Shown one piece after another: positions 1 to 5,409 of a DNA stretch of 7,264 bases. The number at the start of each line of letters is the position of its first letter. Within the stretch, counting starts at the first letter, position 1. The stretch is taken from assembly GCA_039818825.1 (NCBI GenBank), contig JBCBTD010000114.1, positions 1-7,264 on the forward strand. The letters are read 5' to 3'. The position numbers and the translations under genes were made by a program. This stretch comes from JBCBTD01 sp039818825 (GTDB lineage Bacteria > Pseudomonadota > Alphaproteobacteria > Geminicoccales > Geminicoccaceae). The notes under the pieces were generated by a model. That model was not told the origin of the DNA. It was given only the letters and a program-made list of their open reading frames with translations, and did not search any database.

Positions 1-126
1 GCCGATGAACGCGTGCCACGTGTCGATGAAGTCGAAGTTTTCGTCGGTGTCGACGCTCATGAAGTAGTTCCAGGCGGCCAGATGCCCGACCAGCGGTGCG
101 GTATCCAGGCCGGCCAACTCTTCCTC
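1..126 (-). pseudogene. urtA: Inverted internal fragment of urtA
   Basis: Read on the minus strand, these bases give 42 uninterrupted UrtA codons: EEELAGLDTAPLVGHLAAWN, then YFMSVD, then TDENFDFIDTWHAFIG. The last 16 residues are the same residues that open the + strand urtA fragment at 127. The first 26 are exactly what should precede them in an intact UrtA, where a segment like AAWNYF just before this point is typical of the family. The fragment is therefore the missing upstream part of the same gene in the wrong orientation, giving about 167 contiguous UrtA residues when joined. It has no start or stop of its own and is not an independent gene. It is most likely a chimera product, though a real inversion or inverted duplication in the genome cannot be excluded from sequence alone. 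Confidence 0.85.
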
Positions 127-174
127 ACCGACGAAAACTTCGACTTCATCGACACGTGGCACGCGTTCATCGGC
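1..174. repeat. Fold-back inverted repeat within urtA
   Basis: Bases 1-49 are the perfect reverse complement of bases 126-174, separated by a 76-base spacer (50-125). The left arm runs off the window start, so the repeat may be longer. The spacer is single-copy urtA sequence in reverse orientation. At the junction (about 125-126) only one base is shared between the two joined sequences, so the join did not need homology. Perfect identity of the arms points to a recent event or a laboratory/assembly fold-back rather than an old genomic repeat. Confidence 0.93.
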
Positions 175-552
175 GACGAAGAGCGGGTGACCAACGACCC
201 GATGGAGGCCCACTACATCGGCTTCAACATGTGGGTCGAGGCGGTCGAGAAGGCGGGCACGGTCGATCCCGATGCCGTCATCGACTCGATCATCGGCGTC
301 ACGGTGCCGAACCTCACCGGCGGCTACAGCGCGATGATGCCCAACCACCACATCACCAAGCCCGTGCTGATCGGCGAGATCCAGGACGATGGCCAGTTCT
401 CCATCGTTTACGAGACGCCGGGTCTGGTCGTCGGCGACGCGTGGTCGGATTACCTCGAAGGCTCGAAGGACCTGATCGCCGATTGGCGGTCGCCGATGAG
501 CTGCGGCAACTTCAACACCGCGACCGGGACCTGCGGCGGCAGCGAAGGCTGA
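127..552 (+). CDS. urtA: Urea ABC transporter substrate-binding protein UrtA, C-terminal part
   Basis: This is the last 141 codons of the periplasmic binding protein that captures urea or short amides and delivers them to the UrtBC channel. What is seen: the reading frame from the TDENF segment through DPMEAHYIGF, the NHHITKPVLIGEI strand and a C-terminal tail with WSDYLEGSKDL matches my memory of UrtA C-termini. Two cysteines near the end (codons at 502 and 532) are spaced to form a disulfide in the periplasm. UrtA is normally a little over 400 residues, so roughly the last third is present. The frame stays open to a GTG at 13, but bases 1-125 are inverted urtA sequence, so that GTG is not a real start. 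The stop is at 550-552. It lies directly upstream of urtBCDE, the standard order. The family call is confident; the true 5' end is absent from the window. Confidence 0.9.
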   Translation, partial: TDENFDFIDTWHAFIGDEERVTNDPMEAHYIGFNMWVEAVEKAGTVDPDAVIDSIIGVTVPNLTGGYSAMMPNHHITKPVLIGEIQDDGQFSIVYETPGLVVGDAWSDYLEGSKDLIADWRSPMSCGNFNTATGTCGGSEG

Positions 553-571
553 GGCCGATCAACTCTGTGGA

Positions 572-594
572 GGGGCCGCGTCAGACGCGGCCCC
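572..594 (+). promoter_or_regulatory. GC-rich hairpin between urtA and urtB
   Basis: GGGGCCGCG (572-580) pairs perfectly with CGCGGCCCC (586-594) around the 5-base loop TCAGA; the outer loop bases T and A can add a tenth pair. It starts 20 bases after the urtA stop and ends 16 bases before the urtB ATG. No T-run follows, so it does not look like a standard intrinsic terminator. By position it could protect the 3' end of a urtA-only transcript, cause partial termination, or limit access to the weak urtB ribosome site, so that the binding protein is made in excess over the membrane parts. That role is inference; the stem itself is plainly visible. Confidence 0.6.
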
Positions 595-610
595 GGCCGG
601 CCCGGAACTC

Positions 611-2221
611 ATGAATCTCCCCCGACTGGTCCGGGCCGTGCTCTGCGTGGCCGTGCTCTGGCTTGCGGCCCCGGCAGCGGCGCAGGACTTGCGCGCCCTG
701 GTCGACGATCTGGGCGGCGACGACTTCGCCGAGACCGCAGCAGCGGTCGAAGCGCTGGGCCGGACCGGTGATCCGGCGGCGGCGCCCGTGCTCGAAGCCC
801 TGGCCAACGGTGATCTCTACGTGCTCCGCGCCGACGGTGCAGTCGTGCGCGGCGAGCGGGACGGGCGTGAGGTCCGGATCGCCGACGTCTTCACCGGCGC
901 CGACCTCGGCACCGTCGGTCGGCGCGACGCCAGCGCCATCCGTGTCAACAATCGGCTCCGCCGGACCATCGACGCCGCACTCGGCGGCTTGACGTTGTTG
1001 AGCCCCGACGCGGCCGTGCGCGCCCAGGCGGCCGCCTCGGTGTTCCAATCGCGCGATCTGGCCGCGCTGCCGACTCTGGAGCAGGCGATCGCCGAGGAGG
1101 TCGACGCGAGGGTGCGCGAAGCGATGGTGGAAGCGCGGGCGGCGATCGTTGCGTTCGGCGACGGGCAGGTCGACGCGCGCCTGGAGGCGATCGCCACCAT
1201 TGCCGCGCGTACCGATCGCCAAGCCCTGTCCACCTTGCTCGAGTTGTCGCGGTCAGCGCCGGACGACCTTGCCGACGCCGCAGCGCTTGGCGCTGCCGAG
1301 ATCGAGCGGCGCCTGCAGCGGCTCGCCTTCGTCCAGAACGTCGTGTTCGGGATCTCGCTGGGTTCGGTGCTGCTGCTGGCGGCGATCGGCTTGGCCATCA
1401 CCTTCGGTGTGATGGGCGTCATCAACATGGCCCACGGTGAGATGGTCATGATCGGCGCCTACACGACCTACGTCGTCCAGGAGATCATCCGCAACCACGC
1501 CCCCTGGCTGTTCGGCGGCTCCTTGTTCATCGCCCTGCCGCTCGCTTTCCTCACCGCCGGAGCGATCGGGGTGCTGATCGAACGCGGCATCATCCGCTTT
1601 CTCTACGGTCGTCCTCTCGAAACCCTGCTCGCCACCTGGGGCCTCTCGCTGATCCTCCAGCAGCTCGTGCGCACCCTGTTCGGCGCCAGCAACCGCGAGG
1701 TCGGCACGCCCGATTGGATGAGCGGTTCGGTCGAGTTCCTCGGGCTCAGCCTGGCCACCAACCGGGTCGCCATCATCGTCTTCGCGCTCCTGGTGTTCGC
1801 GGCGCTGTTGCTTTTATTGCGGCACACGTCCTTCGGGCTGCACGTGCGCGCCGTTACCCAGAACCGGGCGATGGCGAGTTCGATGGGCATCCGCACCGGC
1901 TGGGTCGATGCGTTCACCTTCGGCCTCGGTTCGGGCATCGCCGGGCTTGCCGGCGTCGCCATCTCCCAGATCGACAACGTGAGCCCGAATCTCGGCCAAG
2001 GCTACATCATCGACAGCTTCCTGGTCGTCGTGTTCGGCGGTGTCGGCAATCTTTGGGGCACCCTGGTCGCCGCCATGAGCGTCGGCGTCGCCAACAAGTT
2101 GATGGAGCCCGTAGCCGGCGCGGTGCTCGCCAAGATCATGGTGCTGGTGTTCGTCATCCTCTTCATCCAGAAGCGCCCCCGCGGTCTCTTTGCGCTGCGC
2201 GGCCGTGCGGTGGAGACCTGA
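611..2221 (+). CDS. urtB: Urea ABC transporter permease UrtB with periplasmic N-terminal domain
   Basis: This is one of the two channel subunits of the urea-type ABC importer, related to LivH. The 536 residues begin with a signal peptide (basic MNLPRLVR, a hydrophobic stretch, and a likely cut after PAAA at residue 24). Residues about 25-235 form a soluble, alanine-rich, helical-repeat region resembling HEAT repeats, for example around 32-66, 133-184 and 188-236. The permease domain follows from about 240 to 520, with GLAITFGVMGVINMAHGEM (260-278), the cytoplasmic ATPase-contact loop around 404-427 (RHTSFGLHVRAV) and the conserved DSFLVVVFGGVGNLWGT (468-484). Proteobacterial UrtB proteins commonly carry this long N-terminal part, so the length is normal. 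The ATG at 611 is preferred because it starts the signal peptide, although only a weak GGA (604-606) precedes it. The next gene starts 2 bases after its stop, implying translational coupling. Confidence 0.94.
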   Translation: MNLPRLVRAVLCVAVLWLAAPAAAQDLRALVDDLGGDDFAETAAAVEALGRTGDPAAAPVLEALANGDLYVLRADGAVVRGERDGREVRIADVFTGADLGTVGRRDASAIRVNNRLRRTIDAALGGLTLLSPDAAVRAQAAASVFQSRDLAALPTLEQAIAEEVDARVREAMVEARAAIVAFGDGQVDARLEAIATIAARTDRQALSTLLELSRSAPDDLADAAALGAAEIERRLQRLAFVQNVVFGISLGSVLLLAAIGLAITFGVMGVINMAHGEMVMIGAYTTYVVQEIIRNHAPWLFGGSLFIALPLAFLTAGAIGVLIERGIIRFLYGRPLETLLATWGLSLILQQLVRTLFGASNREVGTPDWMSGSVEFLGLSLATNRVAIIVFALLVFAALLLLLRHTSFGLHVRAVTQNRAMASSMGIRTGWVDAFTFGLGSGIAGLAGVAISQIDNVSPNLGQGYIIDSFLVVVFGGVGNLWGTLVAAMSVGVANKLMEPVAGAVLAKIMVLVFVILFIQKRPRGLFALRGRAVET

Positions 2222-2222
2222 G

Positions 2223-3356
2223 GTGCTGCTCGTCCGCCATCTCGGGCCGAGCGGTTGGACCTTCCTCGCGGTGCTCGCCCTGGCCGCCACCGCGGTGGTG
2301 GCGGCCAACCAACTGCTGCCGCCGGGCCATCCTTGGTACGTCTCCAGCTTCGTCGTCGGCTTGTTGGGCAAGTACCTCTGCTACGCCTTGCTCGCGCTCG
2401 CTGTCGATCTCGTCTGGGGCTATGGGGGCATCCTCTCGCTCGGCCACGGTGCCTTCTTCGCCCTCGGTGGCTATGCCATGGGCATGTATCTGATGCGGCA
2501 GATCGGCGATCGCGGCGTTTACGCTGACCCGGTACTTCCCGATTTCATGGTGTTCCTGAATTGGCCGGAGCTGCCTTGGTATTGGTACGGCTTCGACAAC
2601 TTCTTTTTTGCGATGCTGATGGTGGTGCTGGTGCCCAGCGTACTGGCGTTCGTGTTCGGCTGGTTCGCGTTTCGCTCGCGGGTGACCGGTGTCTATCTGT
2701 CGATCATCACCCAAGCGCTGACCTTCGCCTTGATGCTGGCGTTCTTCCGCAACGACATGGGCTTCGGCGGCAACAACGGTCTGACCGACTTCAAGGATAT
2801 CCTCGGCTTCGACCTGACCGCCGACAGCACCCGCTGCGGTCTGTTCGCCGCGTCGGCGCTCGCTCTGGCACTCGGCTTCGTCATCGCTCGCGGCGTCACC
2901 CGATCACCATTCGGGAAGGTGCTCGTCGCCGTCCGTGACGCCGAAAGCCGGACGCGCTTCCTCGGCTACCGGGTCGAGCACTACAAGCTGGTGGCTTTCA
3001 CCTTGTCGGCGGCGATGGCCGGCGTCGCCGGCGCGCTCTACGTCCCGCAGGTGGGGATCATCAACCCAGGCGAGTTCAGCCCTGCCAACTCGATCGAGAT
3101 CGTCGTCTGGGTTGCCGTCGGTGGCCGCGGCACGCTCGTCGGCGCGGTCATCGGCGCGCTCTCCGTCAACTACGCCAAGACCTGGTTCACCAGCGCGTAT
3201 CCGGAGATGTGGCTGTTTGCCCTCGGGGCGCTGTTCGTTGCCGTGACGCTGTTCATGCCTCGCGGTATCCTCGGCGTCGCCGCCGACCTGCGTGCCTGGG
3301 CGGTGCAGAAGCTGGGCAGCGTGCAGCGCCCAGCGTCGCCGGCGACGGAGCCATGA
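2223..3356 (+). CDS. urtC: Urea ABC transporter permease UrtC
   Basis: This is the second channel subunit, related to LivM, in the inner membrane with UrtB. From the GTG at 2223 it is 377 residues, a usual UrtC length. Conserved stretches include WGYGGILSLGHGAFFALGGY (65-84), GVYLSIITQALTFAL (156-170), GFGGNNGLTDF (180-190), the ATPase-contact loop SPFGKVLVAVRDAESRTRFLGYR (about 228-250) and VVWVAVGGRGTLVGA (294-308). The frame also opens at a TTG at 2190 inside urtB, but the 11 extra residues are arginine-rich and unlike the family. The GTG has a GGAG (2212-2215) seven bases upstream and sits just after the urtB stop, so I prefer it. Its stop overlaps the urtD start as ATGA. The call is secure; the start is likely but not proven. 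Confidence 0.93.
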   Translation: MLLVRHLGPSGWTFLAVLALAATAVVAANQLLPPGHPWYVSSFVVGLLGKYLCYALLALAVDLVWGYGGILSLGHGAFFALGGYAMGMYLMRQIGDRGVYADPVLPDFMVFLNWPELPWYWYGFDNFFFAMLMVVLVPSVLAFVFGWFAFRSRVTGVYLSIITQALTFALMLAFFRNDMGFGGNNGLTDFKDILGFDLTADSTRCGLFAASALALALGFVIARGVTRSPFGKVLVAVRDAESRTRFLGYRVEHYKLVAFTLSAAMAGVAGALYVPQVGIINPGEFSPANSIEIVVWVAVGGRGTLVGAVIGALSVNYAKTWFTSAYPEMWLFALGALFVAVTLFMPRGILGVAADLRAWAVQKLGSVQRPASPATEP

Positions 3357-4108
3357 CGTTCCCGCCGGTCACCGACGCCATCCTCTACCTCGACGCCGTC
3401 AGCGTGAGTTTCGACGGCTTCAAGGCGCTCAATGACCTCAGCTTCTACGTCGACGCCGGCGAGCTCCGCGCGATCATCGGCCCCAACGGCGCCGGTAAAA
3501 CGACGATGATGGACGTCGTGACCGGCAAGACCCGACCCGACAAGGGCACGGTGCTGTTCGAGGGCCAAGTCGACTTGACCCGCCACGACGAGGCCGAGAT
3601 CGCCAGTCTGGGCATCGGCCGCAAATTCCAGAAGCCCACGGTGTTCGACCAGCACAGCGTGCGCGACAATCTGCTGCTGGCCCTGAAGCAACGGCGCTCG
3701 CCGCTCGCCACATTGCTCGGTCGACCCGACGCCGCCGCACACGCCCGCGTCGACGAAATCCTCGCGACCACTCGGCTCGGCACCCTCGCCGATGCCAAGG
3801 CGGCGCGCCTCAGCCACGGCCAGAAGCAATGGTTGGAGATCGGGATGCTGCTCGCCCAGGACCCCAAGCTGTTGCTGGTCGACGAGCCGGCCGCCGGGAT
3901 GACCGATGCCGAGACGGCGCAGACCGCGGATCTGCTCCGCGACATCGCCCGGAATCACACCGTCGTCGTCGTCGAGCACGACATGGTGTTCGTCCGCGAC
4001 CTCGGCTGCCGCGTCACGGTTCTTCATGAAGGCTCGGTGTTGGCCGAAGGGTCGCTGGACCAGGTCAGCGGCGATTCGAAGGTCGTCGAAGTCTATCTCG
4101 GGCGGTGA
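3353..4108 (+). CDS. urtD: Urea ABC transporter ATP-binding protein UrtD
   Basis: This is one of the two cytoplasmic ATPases that power UrtBC, related to LivG. The 251-residue protein has a complete ATPase: Walker A GPNGAGKTT (43-51, Lys49), Q-loop FQKPTVF (Gln93), signature LSHGQKQWLEIGMLL (153-167), Walker B KLLLVDEP (172-179, Glu178) and H-loop His209 in VEHDM. The LSHGQKQWLEIG form of the signature is what separates UrtD from LivG in my knowledge of the family. The frame is open back to 3209, but that segment overlaps urtC deeply and is arginine-rich shadow sequence. The ATG at 3353 overlaps the urtC stop by four bases (ATGA) and has GGAG just upstream (3347-3350), so translation is probably coupled to urtC. 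Confidence 0.95.
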   Translation: MTFPPVTDAILYLDAVSVSFDGFKALNDLSFYVDAGELRAIIGPNGAGKTTMMDVVTGKTRPDKGTVLFEGQVDLTRHDEAEIASLGIGRKFQKPTVFDQHSVRDNLLLALKQRRSPLATLLGRPDAAAHARVDEILATTRLGTLADAKAARLSHGQKQWLEIGMLLAQDPKLLLVDEPAAGMTDAETAQTADLLRDIARNHTVVVVEHDMVFVRDLGCRVTVLHEGSVLAEGSLDQVSGDSKVVEVYLGR

Positions 4109-4111
4109 ACC

Positions 4112-4813
4112 ATGAGCGGACTCGAGGTCCGAGGCGCCGATCTGCACTACGGTGCCGCGCAGATCCTGAGAGGCGTCAGCCTGGACGTGCGTCAGGGCGA
4201 GATCACCTGTCTGCTCGGGCGCAACGGCGTCGGCAAGACCAGCTTGCTCCGCGCCGTTGCGGGCCATCACCCGATCAGCGGCGGCGAGATGTCGTTGGAC
4301 GGCCGCTCGATCCATGGCTTGCCGCCCCACGAGCGGGCACGCCGTGGGATCGCCGTGGTGCCGCAGGGGCGCGAGATCTTCCCGCTACTGACCGTCGCCG
4401 AGAACTTGCAAACCGGGCTAGCACCGCTCGCGCCGGGGGACCGCACGGTCCCGGACGAAGTCTTCGAACTGTTTCCCGTTCTGAAGTCGATGTTGGGGCG
4501 GCGCGGTGGCGATCTGTCCGGCGGCCAGCAACAACAACTGGCGATAGCCCGTGCGCTGGTGATGCGGCCCCGCTTGTTGTTGCTGGACGAGCCGACGGAG
4601 GGCATCCAGCCATCCATCATCAAGGACATCGAGCGGGTGATCGGCTGGCTGCGCGATCGCGGTACGATGGCGATTCTGCTGGTCGAGCAGTACGTCGAGT
4701 TCGCGCAGGCGCTGGCCGACCGGTTCGCCGTCATGGAGCGCGGCAGCATCGTTCTGGCAGGTGACCGCGCCGCCATGAACGAGACCAGCCTCCGTCGGCA
4801 GCTCAGCCTCTAG
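4112..4813 (+). CDS. urtE: Urea ABC transporter ATP-binding protein UrtE
   Basis: This is the second ATPase of the importer, related to LivF; it probably pairs with UrtD. The 233-residue protein has Walker A GRNGVGKTS (36-44, Lys42), Q-loop VPQGREIFPLLTV (Gln85), signature LSGGQQQQLAIARAL (135-149) and Walker B RLLLLDEPTEGIQP (154-167, Glu160). The H-loop position appears to be glutamine (VEQYVEFA, Gln193), which is usual in the LivF/UrtE group and not a defect. TEGIQPSII is a recognisable UrtE stretch. The ATG lies 3 bases after the urtD stop with a GGGCGG purine-rich site at 4100-4105. It ends with two in-frame stops in a row (TAG then TGA, 4811-4816), and a 321-base gap follows, so it appears to be the last gene of the urt unit. 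Confidence 0.95.
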   Translation: MSGLEVRGADLHYGAAQILRGVSLDVRQGEITCLLGRNGVGKTSLLRAVAGHHPISGGEMSLDGRSIHGLPPHERARRGIAVVPQGREIFPLLTVAENLQTGLAPLAPGDRTVPDEVFELFPVLKSMLGRRGGDLSGGQQQQLAIARALVMRPRLLLLDEPTEGIQPSIIKDIERVIGWLRDRGTMAILLVEQYVEFAQALADRFAVMERGSIVLAGDRAAMNETSLRRQLSL

Positions 4814-5134
4814 TGACGACGCCGCGCCCGGGCCGTGCGTTGCCATCCTCGAGCGCACGTTCCACGCCCGTGGACGAAGGTGGCATGGCCCTTTGCGCTA
4901 GCGTGTAGCCGCTTGCGACGGTGGGCCTCGCTGGTTATCCGTCGTAGAAGGGTGTGCGGCGCTCAGGGGGCCGCGCTGAACGGGGAGCACCGATAGCTAA
5001 CAAGAGAGGTCTGGGGCGCAGCGCGTCCCGATTGCTCGCCTCTCGACGATACCCTCAACGACCAATCACCAAAACCGAGCGTCGACCGAGGCCACGCTGC
5101 TCGAGCGTCCTCGGCCTGGAACAGTGGAGTTGTC
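4814..5134. other. Intergenic region between urtE and the symporter genes
   Basis: I see no gene in these 321 bases. No clear intrinsic terminator follows urtE: the best early hairpin is a small one, TCCAC/GTGGA (4861-4874), with no T-run. A second stem, GGGGCGC/GCGTCCC (5013-5029, one G-T pair, 3-base loop), lies about 105 bases before the small-subunit gene and has no T-run either. A possible but weak sigma-70-like promoter is TTGCGA (4913-4918) with TATCCG (4936-4941) at 17-base spacing. A TGGCATG...TTGC near match to a sigma-54 promoter (4881-4896) has one spacer base too many. The gap most probably holds the promoter and leader of the symporter pair, but nothing here pins it down. Confidence 0.5.
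5126..5129 (+). promoter_or_regulatory. Ribosome binding site of the DUF4212 gene
   Basis: GGAG lies five bases before the ATG at 5135, which is good spacing, and it fixes this start. Upstream in-frame codons encode nothing resembling the family. Confidence 0.6.
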
Positions 5135-5395
5135 ATGGAGCACACCAAAGAAGGCGATGCCTATTGGGCGGCTAACGTTGGCTTGACCCGAATTCTTCTC
5201 GTCATTTGGGCGCTGGCGTCTTTCGGCTGCGGGATCCTGTTCCGGCCGTTGCTGAGCGGCATCGAGGTTGGCGGTACGGATCTCGGTTTCTGGTTCGCGC
5301 AGCAGGGCTCGATCCTCGTTTTTCTTGTACTTATCTTCTTCTACGCTTGGCGCATGAACGCGCTGGATCGTAAGTATGGCGTCGACGAAGAATAG
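5135..5395 (+). CDS. DUF4212 small subunit of sodium/substrate symporter
   Basis: This 86-residue inner-membrane protein belongs to the DUF4212 family (sodium/substrate symporter small subunit), which is found next to VC_2705-type symporters and is thought to be their partner. Seen in the sequence: a short polar start with YWAANVGLTR (10-19), a first membrane helix at about 18-37, a short loop with the conserved GFWFAQQGS (51-59), a second helix running to about 70, and the C-terminal YAWRMNALDRKYGV (70-83). Length is normal. The large subunit begins 14 bases downstream, so the two are surely co-transcribed. Base composition is lower in GC than neighbouring genes: lines 5161-5220 and 5281-5340 count at 57% and 48% G+C against 65% for 3481-3540, in part because of the T-rich codons of the membrane helices. 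Its molecular role is not established. Confidence 0.92.
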   Translation: MEHTKEGDAYWAANVGLTRILLVIWALASFGCGILFRPLLSGIEVGGTDLGFWFAQQGSILVFLVLIFFYAWRMNALDRKYGVDEE

Positions 5396-5409
5396 GCGGG
5401 CAATATAAA

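Noticed and set aside
13..126. N-terminal extension of the + strand urtA frame starting at GTG 13
   Set aside because: The bases are inverted urtA sequence; the coding sense here is on the minus strand, so these + strand residues are meaningless.
2190..2222. TTG start of urtC inside urtB
   Set aside because: It would add 11 arginine-rich residues unlike UrtC; GTG 2223 has a well-placed GGAG and couples to the urtB stop.
3209..3352. Longer urtD start overlapping urtC
   Set aside because: The extra 48 residues are arginine-rich shadow translation of urtC, and the ATGA overlap at 3353 is the classic start.
3170..4330. Minus-strand open frame of 386 codons
   Set aside because: It lies opposite urtC, urtD and urtE, which are all clearly real; its composition is typical of antisense frames in high-GC DNA and shows no recognisable domain.
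5013..5029. Stem GGGGCGC/GCGTCCC as terminator or riboswitch
   Set aside because: It is a short stem with a three-base loop, one G-T pair and no T-run; hairpins like this arise by chance in GC-rich DNA. It is only mentioned within the intergenic entry.
4954..5175. Small + strand frame in the urtE-symporter gap
   Set aside because: It overlaps the DUF4212 gene start, is arginine- and serine-rich, has no good ribosome site and resembles nothing I know.
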